Notes: generated by a model not told the origin, from the letters alone. DNA of 64,000 bases from an uncultured Clostridia bacterium (GCA_946183365.1 CAMHAH010000005.1:109952-173951), one strand, 5' to 3'; counted from the first letter of the stretch, positions 46,258 to 56,651 are shown. Numbers and translations: made by a program.

Positions 46258-46506
46258 ATGAAATATACATATATACCACGCGGAGTTTGTTCGCGTATGA
46301 TAGAGCTCGAGATCGAGGATGACGTAATCAAGGAGTGTTCATTCATCGGCGGCTGCAACGGAAACCTGCAGGGTATCGGCAGACTTGTCGAGGGTATGGA
46401 GGTCGACGAGGCTATAGAAAAGCTCGAGGGCATAAACTGCAACGGCAGGGGAACATCTTGCCCCGATCAGCTCGCTAAAGCCCTGAGAGCTGCTCAGGAA
46501 GTGTAA
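46258..46506 (+). CDS. TSCPD-domain protein (TIGR03905-like)
   Basis: YTYIPRGVCSRMIELEIEDDVIKECSFIGGCNGNLQGIGRLVEGM...CNGRGTSCPDQLAKAL. Confidence 0.85.
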   Translation: MKYTYIPRGVCSRMIELEIEDDVIKECSFIGGCNGNLQGIGRLVEGMEVDEAIEKLEGINCNGRGTSCPDQLAKALRAAQEV

Positions 46507-47279
46507 TGAAGCTGATAAGGATACTCATTACCGTTATCGCGGTCGGATTTCTGATTTGGTTCATAGCTCCCGCTATGTATGGCATATTCAACATCGGAAA
46601 CATCGCGGGCATCATAATCTGTTGCTGTATCATTTTCAGATCAGGGTTTGCCGGTGCATACAGGCATATCAAAAAATTAATGACAAAACGCCTGCCTACT
46701 AAGATATTGCTCAGGACAGTCCAGACAGCCGCGTCGGCTTTTATCATTTACGCGGTAGTTGTATCCGCTTTCATGGTACACGCCATGCTTTCAAAACCTG
46801 TTGACGGCTCGACAGCCGTGGTGCTCGGAGCCGAGGTAAAGCCGTGGGGACCCAGCGTATTGCTCAGGCAACGAATAGACGCTGCCGAAAGCTACATGAA
46901 GGATAATCCCGAAACCCGCGCTGTAGTCACAGGCGGCAAGGGCAGTAATGAGGTAATGAGCGAGGGTCAGTGTATGTTTGACGAAATGACCGCTGACGGG
47001 ATAGTGCCGGAGAGGATATATATCGAGGATAAAGCCGAGAATACCGATCAGAACATCCGCTACTCAGTAAAGATCATAGAGGATAACAGTCTTGATAAGA
47101 ATATCGCAGTAGTTACAGACAGCTATCATCAGTTAAGAGCGCGAATAATAGCTAATAAGATCAATCCCGATATAAAGACAGGCGCGGTCAATACTCAAAA
47201 TAATAAGATAGGACTGACCGCGTATCCGACATACTTTGTAAGAGAATGGATAGCGATCCCTGTAGAAATCATAAAATAG
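46506..47279 (+). CDS. YdcF family (DUF218) membrane protein
   Basis: STAVVLGAEVKPWGPSVLLRQRIDAAESYMKDNPETRAVVTGGKGSNEVMSEGQCM...IEDKAENTDQNIRYS. Confidence 0.85.
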   Translation: MKLIRILITVIAVGFLIWFIAPAMYGIFNIGNIAGIIICCCIIFRSGFAGAYRHIKKLMTKRLPTKILLRTVQTAASAFIIYAVVVSAFMVHAMLSKPVDGSTAVVLGAEVKPWGPSVLLRQRIDAAESYMKDNPETRAVVTGGKGSNEVMSEGQCMFDEMTADGIVPERIYIEDKAENTDQNIRYSVKIIEDNSLDKNIAVVTDSYHQLRARIIANKINPDIKTGAVNTQNNKIGLTAYPTYFVREWIAIPVEIIK

Positions 47280-47299
47280 TATACAAGAAAGCGCACTTT

Positions 47300-47406
47300 G
47301 CGCGCATTTCGCATAGCCATCGCTCGTTGCTGCGCAGCAGCAAACTGAGCGGGCATACATATCTTTTTTACTTTACAGGAAACGAGCAGTTTCCTGTAAA
47401 GTAAAA
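47300..47406. repeat. Dispersed intergenic repeat, copy B, with long hairpin
   Basis: gcagcaaactgagcgggcatacatatctttt then ACTTTACAGGAAAC-gagca-GTTTCCTGTAAAGT (47370-47402); relative of 30005-30100. Confidence 0.6.
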
Positions 47407-47409
47407 TCA

Positions 47410-47430
47410 GCCTCCCCGAACAAGGGAGGC
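47410..47430 (-). terminator. Terminator of prfB
   Basis: GCCTCCC-cgaacaa-GGGAGGC. Confidence 0.7.
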
Positions 47431-47450
47431 TTTAGTATTAATGCAATGTA

Positions 47451-48569
47451 TCAGCTTTGCAGCTCACCGAGAGAAAGAGCCTTAAGATAAGCGTTGATAA
47501 AGCCGTCAAGGTCTCCGTCCATCACGGCGTTGATGTTACCTGTCTCAAAGGATGTTCTGTGATCCTTAACGAGAGTGTAGGGCATGAAAACGTATGAACG
47601 TATCTGAGAGCCCCATGTGATCTCCTTCTGGACGCCCTTAATATCCTCAATCTTCTCTAAATGCTCGCGCTCCTTGATCTCCATGAGCTTTGAGATAAGC
47701 ATCTTCATAGCTACGTCACGGTTCTGATACTGTGAGCGCTCGACCTGAGAGGCTACTACTATACCGGTAGGGATATGGGTCAAACGAACAGCTGATGAGG
47801 TCTTGTTGACCTTCTGACCGCCCGCTCCGGAAGCGCGGTAAACATCCATTTTAATCTCTTCGGGCGGGATCTCGACCTTGATATCGTCGTTGATCTCGGG
47901 CATGACCTCGAGAGAAGAGAAGCTTGTGTGTCTGCGGCCGGCCGAGTCAAACGGAGATACGCGTACAAGACGGTGTACTCCCGCCTCACTCTTAAGATAA
48001 CCGTAGGCGTTCTCACCCTCTATGAGAAGAACCGCGCTCTTTAAGCCTGCCTCGTCGCCGTCAAGATAATCGATCTCTTTGACATTGAAGCCGTGAGCAG
48101 TAGCCCATCTGGTATACATACGATATAGCATCTCAGCCCAATCCTGAGCCTCAGTGCCACCCGAGCCGGCATGGAAGGTCAGGATAGCGTTGTTCTTATC
48201 ATACTCACCCGTAAGCAGGGTCTCGAGCCTCTGACGGTCTATATCGGCTCTGATGCCGTCTATCTCAGTCTGAGCCTCTTCTATGAGAGACTCGTCCTCA
48301 GCCTCGTCGCCGAGCTCTATCAGAGCGAGAGCGTCTTCGTATCTCGATACGAGCTTCTCATATTTCTCAACCTTAGATTTTAAGTTCGCTGTGCGCTGGA
48401 GTATCTTCTGAGAATTATCCATATCATCCCAGAAGCCCGGCTCAGCGGCACGATTCTCGAGCTGCTGTATCTCGCTTTTCATCTGTTTCAATCCCAGAGC
48501 AGACGCGAGATCATCTATCTCAGGCTTCATCCCCTCAAGATTGAGCTTTAGTTCTTCAAATTGCAGCAT
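47451..48569 (-). CDS. prfB: Peptide chain release factor 2, continuous frame (no programmed frameshift)
   Basis: MLQFEELKLNLEGMKPEIDDL...FHAGSGGTEAQDWAEMLYRMYTRWA...YRASGAGGQKVNKTSSAVRLTHIPTG. Confidence 0.96.
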   Translation of the reverse strand: MLQFEELKLNLEGMKPEIDDLASALGLKQMKSEIQQLENRAAEPGFWDDMDNSQKILQRTANLKSKVEKYEKLVSRYEDALALIELGDEAEDESLIEEAQTEIDGIRADIDRQRLETLLTGEYDKNNAILTFHAGSGGTEAQDWAEMLYRMYTRWATAHGFNVKEIDYLDGDEAGLKSAVLLIEGENAYGYLKSEAGVHRLVRVSPFDSAGRRHTSFSSLEVMPEINDDIKVEIPPEEIKMDVYRASGAGGQKVNKTSSAVRLTHIPTGIVVASQVERSQYQNRDVAMKMLISKLMEIKEREHLEKIEDIKGVQKEITWGSQIRSYVFMPYTLVKDHRTSFETGNINAVMDGDLDGFINAYLKALSLGELQS

Positions 48570-48717
48570 TATTATCCTCCGCATTATCATACCGAATATC
48601 AGTATATTTCTATTGTTTCAATATAGGATTATAATACAAAATCAAAAATATGTAAAGAATAATATTACATAATAAGAACATCGGGCAAACAGATTTTTTT
48701 GTTAACAAAAAATTAAG

Positions 48718-48746
48718 TTGCATACTATAGATTTATTTGTTATAAT
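48718..48746 (+). promoter_or_regulatory. SigA-type promoter of the zinc-ribbon protein gene
   Basis: TTGCAT-17 nt-TATAAT. Confidence 0.7.
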
Positions 48747-48788
48747 ATGTAAATAATATATCAGTTTAAATATACGGAGTTTTAAACT

Positions 48789-49775
48789 ATGGATTATATA
48801 GGCAACAAATGTCCTGTATGCGATAAGTATTTTCACGCTGATGACGATATAGTGGTATGTCCCGAATGCGGTACCCCTCATCACAGAGAATGCTATGAGC
48901 AGCTCGGACATTGCGCTAATGAAGCGCTTCACTCCCGTGGATATGATTATAACCAAGAGAATGAAAACAAAACCCGGGATATAAAGATCTGTCCCAAATG
49001 CGGTAAACAGAATGAGGCTGACTGCTTCTTCTGCAAATACTGCGGCACCTCTCTGACTGAAAACACAGCTCAGAATTTCGACAACACTCAGCAGCAACAG
49101 CAATACGGCTCTCCGTTCTCAGCCGGTCAGGGCGGTACCCCGTTCAACGCGGCGTTTCTCGATCCGCTCGCGGGCGTGCCGGGAGATACAGATCTGGGCG
49201 ACGGAGTTACCGCAGGTGAAGCCGCTAAATACGTAAAGAATAATACTCCCTATTTCATCAGAGTATTCTCAAATATCAAGAACTTCAACAGAAGCAAGTT
49301 CAATTTTGCCGCGGCTCTGTTCACCGGCGGGTATATGCTTTATCGCAAGATGTATAAGCTCGGAGCGATATTCGCAGCCCTGCAATTAGCTCTTATGGTA
49401 CTGCAATTCTACCTTGAGTCGATATGCGGTATATTCAACGGATCGGTCTCTTTAGCTTCGACCGATATATTCAGCGGCTACAGCAATATATTATCCTCAG
49501 CTTCAGAGCAGGATATCAATCTGTTTTTTCTGATAGAAACTATAGATATCCTTCTTCTGATATTCAGGATCGTGATCGGTCTGTGCTTTAACAGAATGTA
49601 CTTCACCCACTGTAAAAAGCAGATCGTCAAGATAAAAAACGACGTCACGGACGGAGAGAACCCCGAGACCGTATTACAGACCAAAGGCGGCGTCAATACT
49701 CCTCTCGCGATCTCTCTGCTCATTACGGCGATGATCGTAACGTATCTCCCCCGCTTGTTAGGCGGCGTATTTTAA
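48789..49775 (+). CDS. Prokaryotic RING-like + zinc-ribbon + C-terminal membrane region (DUF2628-like)
   Basis: CPVCDKYFHADDDIVVCPECGTPHHRECYEQLGHC; CPKCGKQNEADCFFCKYCGTSL; hydrophobic C-terminal segments. Confidence 0.75.
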   Translation: MDYIGNKCPVCDKYFHADDDIVVCPECGTPHHRECYEQLGHCANEALHSRGYDYNQENENKTRDIKICPKCGKQNEADCFFCKYCGTSLTENTAQNFDNTQQQQQYGSPFSAGQGGTPFNAAFLDPLAGVPGDTDLGDGVTAGEAAKYVKNNTPYFIRVFSNIKNFNRSKFNFAAALFTGGYMLYRKMYKLGAIFAALQLALMVLQFYLESICGIFNGSVSLASTDIFSGYSNILSSASEQDINLFFLIETIDILLLIFRIVIGLCFNRMYFTHCKKQIVKIKNDVTDGENPETVLQTKGGVNTPLAISLLITAMIVTYLPRLLGGVF

Positions 49776-49857
49776 AGAAAAGTGCTCATTACCGAAGTCC
49801 GCTCGGAAATGAGGTAAAATAAAAACAATAAAGCGGACAGAAAGGTCAGAAACCGAG

Positions 49858-50730
49858 ATGAAAATCACAAAAGCAGTTATTCCCGCAGCGGGTCTGGGAA
49901 CAAGAGTTCTGCCTGCCACTAAGTCTATGCCCAAAGAAATGATCCCCATAGTTGATAAACCAGCAATCCAGTATATCGTAGAAGAGGCTGTAGCCTCGGG
50001 TATCACGGACATTCTTATCATCACTAACAGAGGTAAAGGAGTTATCGAGGATCACTTCGATATCTCTGTAAGCCTCGAGGAAACATTAAGAAGATCCGGT
50101 AAGACCGAGCAGTTGAATTCTATCAAGGATATCCACAATCTCGCCAATATACATTACATCAGACAGATAACAACAAAGGGCTTGGGACACGCCGTCTCAA
50201 GAGCTAAGACCTTTGTCGGCAACGAGCCGTTTGTCGTTATGTACGGCGACGACGTGATAATCGGCGATATTCCCGCAACTAAGGAGCTTATCGACGCGTA
50301 CGGTACCTTCGGCAAGGGTGTTTTGGGTATCAAGCCCGTATCCGAGGAGGATATCAAAAAATACAGCTCACTTAAGGTAGAAAACCTGCACGACAATGTC
50401 TTTAAGTGTACCGATATGATAGAGAAGCCTCAGAGAAAAGAGGATATCATGTCGCTGTATTCGATTCTCGGCAGATGTGTTCTTCCGCCTGAGATATTCG
50501 ATATCTTAGAGAATACCGAGCCCGGCGCGGGCGGCGAGATACAGCTCACCGACGCTATGGCTGAGCTTGCGAGGACAGAAGGCATGACGGCTGTTGAATT
50601 CACTTCAAAGCGTTATGATATGGGCAATAAGCTGGGTATATTACAAGCCAACATAGAGGTAGGCCTGAAGCATAAGGATACAGCCGACGGTCTTAAAGAA
50701 TATATCAAAGAACTTGCCAAGACCCTGTGA
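49858..50730 (+). CDS. galU: UTP--glucose-1-phosphate uridylyltransferase
   Basis: KITKAVIPAAGLGTRVLPATKSMPKEMIPIVDKPAIQYIVEEAVASGI. Confidence 0.97.
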   Translation: MKITKAVIPAAGLGTRVLPATKSMPKEMIPIVDKPAIQYIVEEAVASGITDILIITNRGKGVIEDHFDISVSLEETLRRSGKTEQLNSIKDIHNLANIHYIRQITTKGLGHAVSRAKTFVGNEPFVVMYGDDVIIGDIPATKELIDAYGTFGKGVLGIKPVSEEDIKKYSSLKVENLHDNVFKCTDMIEKPQRKEDIMSLYSILGRCVLPPEIFDILENTEPGAGGEIQLTDAMAELARTEGMTAVEFTSKRYDMGNKLGILQANIEVGLKHKDTADGLKEYIKELAKTL

Positions 50731-50906
50731 TTTAAATCTGCATAAAAAATCTCGACATCAAGAGCGGCATTTTGTCGCTCTTTTGTTATTGTTACAAAAA
50801 TATAATTTTTATAATTCCAATCTATAAATAAGCGGTTAATAAAAGTAGTATAATATGTACGATAAAACTGGAGTAATAGCGTTTTAAATATAACGGAGGA
50901 CAACGT

Positions 50907-51176
50907 ATGAAAGCGGTAATAACGGTACTCGGAAAAGACAGCGTAGGTATACTCAGCAAGGTCAGCACAGCGTGCGCCGAGGTCGGCGTCAATATCATAG
51001 AGGTGACCCAGAGCGTACTGCAGGATATGTTCGCTATGATAATGCTCGCTGAGATCGGCAGCGCGTCCGTTAATTTTGAAGAGCTGAGCAAAAAACTCGA
51101 CAAAGTCGGCGAAGAGAATAATCTCAAGATACATGTGATGCATGAGGACATCTTCAACAGTATGCATAAGATCTGA
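50907..51176 (+). CDS. ACT-domain protein (UPF0237)
   Basis: [50 protein letters not shown]. Confidence 0.93.
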   Translation: MKAVITVLGKDSVGILSKVSTACAEVGVNIIEVTQSVLQDMFAMIMLAEIGSASVNFEELSKKLDKVGEENNLKIHVMHEDIFNSMHKI

Positions 51177-51184
51177 GGTGCCGT

Positions 51185-52543
51185 ATGCTTGAAACAAAAG
51201 ATATATTAGAAACCATAAATATGATAGATAACGAGAACCTTGACGTGAGAACTATCACGATGGGTATCTCGCTTATCGACTGTATAGACAGCGATATAGA
51301 CAGAGCGTGTGACAAGATATACGACAAGATATGTATGTATGCCAAGGACTTGGTCAAGACCGGCGAGGATATCACAAGGGAATACGGTATCCCGATCATC
51401 AATAAACGCATATCGGTCACCCCTATCTCTATCATCGCGGGAGTATGTCAAACTCAGAAGATACTTAAATTCGCCAAGGCGCTTGACAGAGCCGCAGATA
51501 CGCTGGGCGTAAACTTCATCGGCGGTTATTCGGCGCTTGTTGAAAAAGGCTTCGCGGCAGGTGATTACGCTCTTATCGAGAGCATCCCCGAGGCTCTCTC
51601 TGTGACAGAAAAGGTATGCTCTTCTGTAAATATCGGCTCTACTAAAGCCGGTATCAATATGGACGCCGTCAAGATGATGGGCAAAACCGTTGTCGATACC
51701 GCAAAGCTCACTTCAGACAACAACTGCATAGGCGCCGCCAAGCTGGTGACATTCTGCAACGCGGTACAGGATAATCCGTTCATGGCGGGCGCTTTTCACG
51801 GAGTAGGCGAAGCGGACTGTGTAATAAACGTAGGCGTATCGGGACCCGGAGTGGTAAGAGCGGCTCTCGAGAAAGCAGACTGCAAGGATATTACCGAGGT
51901 AGCCGATCTCGTAAAGAAAACTGCCTTCAAGATAACAAGGATGGGTCAGCTGGTAGCTCAGCAGGCTTCCTCAAGATTATCGGTTCCATTCGGCATAGTC
52001 GACCTCTCCCTCGCCCCTACCCCCGCTGTCGGAGACTCGGTCGCCCATATCCTCGAGGAAATGGGACTTGAGATCTGCGGATGTCACGGTACTACCGCGG
52101 CTCTCGCTCTGCTGAACGACGCTGTCAAAAAAGGCGGCGTGATGGCTTCTTCACACGTCGGAGGTCTCTCGGGCGCTTTCATACCCGTATCTGAAGATCA
52201 GGGCATGATAAACGCCGTAAAGAAAGGCGCTCTTGATATAACCAAGCTCGAGGCCATGACCGCCGTTTGCTCGGTAGGCCTTGATATGCTTGTGATTCCG
52301 GGAGATGTAACGCCCGAAACGGTATCGGCTATCATAGCCGATGAAGCCGCTATCGGTATGGTAAATTCAAAGACCACCGCGGTCAGGGTCATTCCCGCTA
52401 TCGGTCACGAAGCCGGCGACGAGCTGAACTTCGGCGGATTGCTCGGAAAGGGTCCCGTAATGCCGCTGAGATACGGAAGCGCGGAAAAATTCATCAACTT
52501 AGGCGGAAGGCTCCCCGCTCCCATGCAATCACTTAAGAATTGA
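51185..52543 (+). CDS. PFL family protein (UPF0210)
   Basis: [44 protein letters not shown]...[36 protein letters not shown]. Confidence 0.93.
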   Translation: MLETKDILETINMIDNENLDVRTITMGISLIDCIDSDIDRACDKIYDKICMYAKDLVKTGEDITREYGIPIINKRISVTPISIIAGVCQTQKILKFAKALDRAADTLGVNFIGGYSALVEKGFAAGDYALIESIPEALSVTEKVCSSVNIGSTKAGINMDAVKMMGKTVVDTAKLTSDNNCIGAAKLVTFCNAVQDNPFMAGAFHGVGEADCVINVGVSGPGVVRAALEKADCKDITEVADLVKKTAFKITRMGQLVAQQASSRLSVPFGIVDLSLAPTPAVGDSVAHILEEMGLEICGCHGTTAALALLNDAVKKGGVMASSHVGGLSGAFIPVSEDQGMINAVKKGALDITKLEAMTAVCSVGLDMLVIPGDVTPETVSAIIADEAAIGMVNSKTTAVRVIPAIGHEAGDELNFGGLLGKGPVMPLRYGSAEKFINLGGRLPAPMQSLKN

Positions 52544-52558
52544 TAAAGAGGTATAATC

Positions 52559-52867
52559 ATGCAGGATCTGCTAAAAAAGATAATAGAAATGGATGAACAG
52601 GCCCGTAAGATAGAGCAGCAGGCAAAATCCGAAAAGCTCGCGAGCGAGGCCGAGATAGACGAACTCAGAGAAAAGATCTATAACGATTACATCATAAGAG
52701 CAAAAGACCGCATCGAAAAGAATATAGCGGTCGATAAGGCTCACGCTGACGAAAAGCTCGCCGCCTTTGAAAAAGAGGCTGAAAAGCTGAAATCCGATAT
52801 GGACAATAAATACTCGGCTGAAAAAGAACGCTGGGTAAACGAGATAGTCAGCAGAGTACTGGCGTAA
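52559..52867 (+). CDS. Coiled-coil G/H-like peripheral stalk subunit of V-ATPase operon 2
   Basis: Short charged coiled coil at the head of the operon. Confidence 0.65.
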   Translation: MQDLLKKIIEMDEQARKIEQQAKSEKLASEAEIDELREKIYNDYIIRAKDRIEKNIAVDKAHADEKLAAFEKEAEKLKSDMDNKYSAEKERWVNEIVSRVLA

Positions 52868-52900
52868 TTCTATGTATACTTCTATGAAAGGGGTGAGTGT

Positions 52901-53926
52901 ATGGCTTTGATCAACTCTTCTTCGGCGATAACCGCCAAGGTCCGTTCACAATACGGCAAGCGGCTAAAGCTCAAGGACTATCAGGCTATGTCAAAGTGCG
53001 GATCTGTCGGCGAGGTCGTTCAATATCTGAAAACATACACTCATTTCCAGAGCTTTCTCGACAAGGTCAGCAACGACGTCCACAGAGGAAATCTTGAGAA
53101 TATACTGCGTGAAAGACAGTTTGAAAAATTCCTCGTTCTGTGTAAATACAATTCCGGAACTACGCCGGTAACAGGATATCTGCTGAGGAGAACAGAGATA
53201 GCGGAACTGATGAAGATTATCACTCTGCTCTCGATCAACAGACCTCAGGAATATATCTTCTCACTGCCGATCTACTTTATACAGCATACCGAGCTCGACC
53301 TCGCGGCTTTGTCTCAGGTCCACGATCACAGCGATCTTCTCGAGGCGCTGAAAAACACCGATTATTATAAAACAGTCAGGGAATTCCCGCCTAACGAAAT
53401 CGGTGATTATGATTTGGCTGCTATCGAGAACGCTCTTGAGAGCTACAGTCTGAAAATACTATACTCAGAGATTGATAAGATAAAGAACAAGAAGGACAAA
53501 GCCCAGCTAAAGGAGCTCTTCGATACTCTCAACGATTACAGCAATTATTCTCGTATAATTCGTTTAAAGAAGTATTACAAAATGAATAATGACGCTATCC
53601 GTTCTAATCTTTTAAGCTACGGTTCGCTTACAGGCAACAAGCTTGATAAGATACTCAGAAAAGAGGAGCTCAGCGATATAAAAGCTGAGCTGATGAATAC
53701 AAGCGTCGGGCGTAAAGCAGCTTTGATAGATGAAGACAGTCAGATGTCTATACAGGGCAAATATGAGAAATGCAGACACGAGCTGTACTTCTCATCCAAC
53801 CCGGATATTATCCTGCTTGCCTATTATATACTGTCAGAGACAGAATTATCTAACGTTATCGCTGTCATAGAGGGCGTACGCTACTCTATGCAGCCCGAAA
53901 ACATATTAGCTTTATTAGTCATATGA
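52901..53926 (+). CDS. atpC: V-type ATP synthase subunit C (operon 2)
   Basis: AITAKVRSQYGKRLKLKDYQAMSKCGSVGEVVQYLKTYTHF; operon position. Confidence 0.88.
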   Translation: MALINSSSAITAKVRSQYGKRLKLKDYQAMSKCGSVGEVVQYLKTYTHFQSFLDKVSNDVHRGNLENILRERQFEKFLVLCKYNSGTTPVTGYLLRRTEIAELMKIITLLSINRPQEYIFSLPIYFIQHTELDLAALSQVHDHSDLLEALKNTDYYKTVREFPPNEIGDYDLAAIENALESYSLKILYSEIDKIKNKKDKAQLKELFDTLNDYSNYSRIIRLKKYYKMNNDAIRSNLLSYGSLTGNKLDKILRKEELSDIKAELMNTSVGRKAALIDEDSQMSIQGKYEKCRHELYFSSNPDIILLAYYILSETELSNVIAVIEGVRYSMQPENILALLVI

Positions 53927-53940
53927 TATGAGGTGAAAAT

Positions 53941-55878
53941 ATGGCGTTGACTAAAATGAAGCTCGTGAACATCATCGGTATGATGAGTTATCTCGATGAC
54001 ACGGTATCGGTGCTGGGACGCACAGGCGTATTTCAGCCCGATGAAACAGCCGAGTTCTTCTCAGATAACGAAAGCATGATACCGATAAGTTCGTCAAACG
54101 AGTATTCTCCTATGCTCGATAAGCTAAAGGAGCTTATGATCGGAGCCGGTATCAGAGCTGAGATCGTCGACTCGGATGAATACGACGATGTGAGTTTAGA
54201 TCGGATAAGGAGCTTCATCAATGATACCGAGTCTCAATTAGGCGAGCTTATCACGGTAAGAGATAACTTAAACAGCGAGATTGTCGTATGTGACGAGAAC
54301 ATAGAAAAGGCTAAGCACTTTGTGGGACTTGACCTTGATATCAGCAAGATATCCGATTGTGAATACATCATCACTCGCTTCGGCAGGCTCCCTAAAGACA
54401 GCTATCTGAAATTACAGGCATACAGCGAGAACCCTTATGTAGAGTTCTTTCCATGTACTAAAGACGATGTATATTACTGGGGCGTCTATGTAACTCCGCT
54501 GAGCGAGGCTGACAACATAGACCGCATATTCTCAAGATTGTTCTTTGAAAAGGTAGAGATATCCGATATAAACAACAAGCCGGCGGATTACGTCGATCAG
54601 CAGACCAAGCTGAAGACTAAGCTGAGCGAAGACAAAGCTAAGGTAGACAAGGATATCGAAGCGTACACCAAAGAGCATAAAACAGAGATACTGAAGGTGT
54701 TCACTGCCTTATGCAAGCAGCACGCATATGTCTCAATAAAAAATCACGCCTGTAAATACAGAAGGAGCTTTGTTCTTGTAGGATGGATACCCGCTGATTA
54801 TGAGGGCCAGATAAAAGAAGCCCTCGATAAAATAGATACAGTAGAGGTAACCTTTACACGCGGCGAGGATGAAATGAAACATTCTCCGCCGGTAAAGCTC
54901 AAGAACCGCTTCTTCTTCAGACCGTTTGAGTATTATACCGAGATGTACGGTCTGCCGAATGCCCGCGAGATAGATCCCTCGTGGTTCTTAGCTCTCACCT
55001 ATACCCTATTGTTCGGTATAATGTTTGCCGATGTCGGTCAGGGCATTATGCTGCTTATTGCGGCGATATATATGTACAAGAAGATGAAGATGCCGCTCGG
55101 CGCTCTGCTGATCCCCTGCGCGATCAGCTCTACGATATTCGGCTTTATATTCGGTTCCGTGTTCGGCTTTGAAGAACTGCTCAATCCCGTATACAAGGCG
55201 CTGTTCGGATTGAACGAAAAGCCTGTCGACGTAATGGAAGGCAACACGACCATGATATTGATATTCGGCGCTGTCGGTATCGGCGTAGTCCTGCTGATAA
55301 TAGCGATGATACTCAACATCGTATCGTGCTTCAAGCGGCACGACGTCGGAGGAGCGCTCTTCGGAGTGAACGGCGTAGCGGGACTTGTGTTCTATGTCTC
55401 TCTCATAGTCGGACTGGTATGCAGCCTGGTGCTGAATATTCAGCTGATGACCACACCGTATATAATCTTTTTGATAGTTTTACCGCTGATACTGATATTC
55501 CTGAGAGAGCCGCTGTCTAAGCTCATCAGAGGCGAAAGAAAGATATTCGAGAGCGGTATCGGTTCATTTATCGTAGACAATCTCTTTGAGATGTTCGAGG
55601 TAATGCTCTCTTATGTCACCAATACCATGAGCTTTTTAAGAGTAGGCGCGTTCGTACTGGTTCACGCAGGTATGATGAAAGTCGTATTCGTACTGGCGGG
55701 TATGTTCGGTCCCGTTGGCTACACTATAACGATCATCTTAGGCAATATATTGGTAGCGGCGCTCGAGGCGCTGCTGGTAGGTATCCAGGTATTAAGGCTT
55801 GAATACTATGAGATGTTCAGCAGATTTTATATCGGCGACGGCAGAAAATATGAGCCCGTCACCGTCAAAGATATTTAA
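53941..55878 (+). CDS. atpI: V-type ATP synthase subunit I (operon 2)
   Basis: MKLVNIIGMMSYLDDTVSVLG; FGIMFADVGQGIMLL; TNTMSFLRVGAFVLVHAGM. Confidence 0.93.
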   Translation: MALTKMKLVNIIGMMSYLDDTVSVLGRTGVFQPDETAEFFSDNESMIPISSSNEYSPMLDKLKELMIGAGIRAEIVDSDEYDDVSLDRIRSFINDTESQLGELITVRDNLNSEIVVCDENIEKAKHFVGLDLDISKISDCEYIITRFGRLPKDSYLKLQAYSENPYVEFFPCTKDDVYYWGVYVTPLSEADNIDRIFSRLFFEKVEISDINNKPADYVDQQTKLKTKLSEDKAKVDKDIEAYTKEHKTEILKVFTALCKQHAYVSIKNHACKYRRSFVLVGWIPADYEGQIKEALDKIDTVEVTFTRGEDEMKHSPPVKLKNRFFFRPFEYYTEMYGLPNAREIDPSWFLALTYTLLFGIMFADVGQGIMLLIAAIYMYKKMKMPLGALLIPCAISSTIFGFIFGSVFGFEELLNPVYKALFGLNEKPVDVMEGNTTMILIFGAVGIGVVLLIIAMILNIVSCFKRHDVGGALFGVNGVAGLVFYVSLIVGLVCSLVLNIQLMTTPYIIFLIVLPLILIFLREPLSKLIRGERKIFESGIGSFIVDNLFEMFEVMLSYVTNTMSFLRVGAFVLVHAGMMKVVFVLAGMFGPVGYTITIILGNILVAALEALLVGIQVLRLEYYEMFSRFYIGDGRKYEPVTVKDI

Positions 55879-55890
55879 ATTTCGGAGGTT

Positions 55891-56322
55891 TTGATTATGT
55901 TACAATATTTATTTATGTTTATTCCCGCAGCTTTTCTCGTAATATCCGTACTGCTCTGTATGAGAGCGTATAATAAAGGCAAAAGTCCCAAGATAGCCGT
56001 TCTCACTCAGATATGCTCCTTCTGTGCTGTCGCGGCGTTTTGTCTTATCTGCCCTATCGTAGCGAACGCTGCCGACGCTTCGACTGCCGCTGAGGCGGCT
56101 TCGAGCTCCGCTAAGGGTCTGGGATATATCTCAGCGGGTCTGTCGACGGGTCTGTCATGTATCGGCGGCGGTATCGCTGTAGGCGGTTCCGCTCCCGCGG
56201 CTATAGGCGCTACATCCGAGGATCCTAAGAACTTCGGTAAGTCTATCATCTTCGTTGCTCTCGGCGAGGGCTGCGCTCTGTATGGTATGCTTATCTCCAT
56301 CATGATAATCACAAGCCTCTGA
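55891..56322 (+). CDS. atpK: V-type ATP synthase subunit K, single conserved hairpin with N-terminal membrane extension (operon 2)
   Basis: N-terminal hydrophobic segments ending PIVANA ADASTAAEAASS, then GLGYISAGLSTGLSCIGGGIAVGGSAPAAIGATSEDPKNFGKSIIFVALGEGCALYGMLISIMII. Confidence 0.92.
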   Translation: MIMLQYLFMFIPAAFLVISVLLCMRAYNKGKSPKIAVLTQICSFCAVAAFCLICPIVANAADASTAAEAASSSAKGLGYISAGLSTGLSCIGGGIAVGGSAPAAIGATSEDPKNFGKSIIFVALGEGCALYGMLISIMIITSL

Positions 56323-56326
56323 TACA

Positions 56327-56638
56327 ATGAGGATGTATCTGCTGAGCGATAACGTCGACACACTGATGGGTATGCGTATGTCCGGTATAGACGGCGTAGT
56401 ACTGCATCAGGAGCAGGAGGTAAGAGATAAGCTCAACTCACTGTTAAAAGAGGACGATATCGCTGTTATACTTATCACATCAACTCTGGTAAATCTTATC
56501 AGAGAAACCGTATATGACCTAAAGCTCAACCGCAAACAGCCCCTTATCATAGAGATACCCGACCGCCACGGAAACGGACGCACAAAGGACAGTATCACCA
56601 AGTATGTCAAGGACGCTATCGGCGTTGATATGAGCTGA
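56327..56638 (+). CDS. atpF: V-type ATP synthase subunit F (operon 2)
   Basis: MRMYLLSDNVDTLMGMRMSGIDGVVLHQEQEVRDKLNSLLKEDDIAVILITSTL. Confidence 0.88.
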   Translation: MRMYLLSDNVDTLMGMRMSGIDGVVLHQEQEVRDKLNSLLKEDDIAVILITSTLVNLIRETVYDLKLNRKQPLIIEIPDRHGNGRTKDSITKYVKDAIGVDMS

Positions 56639-56651
56639 GAGAAGGTAAAGC

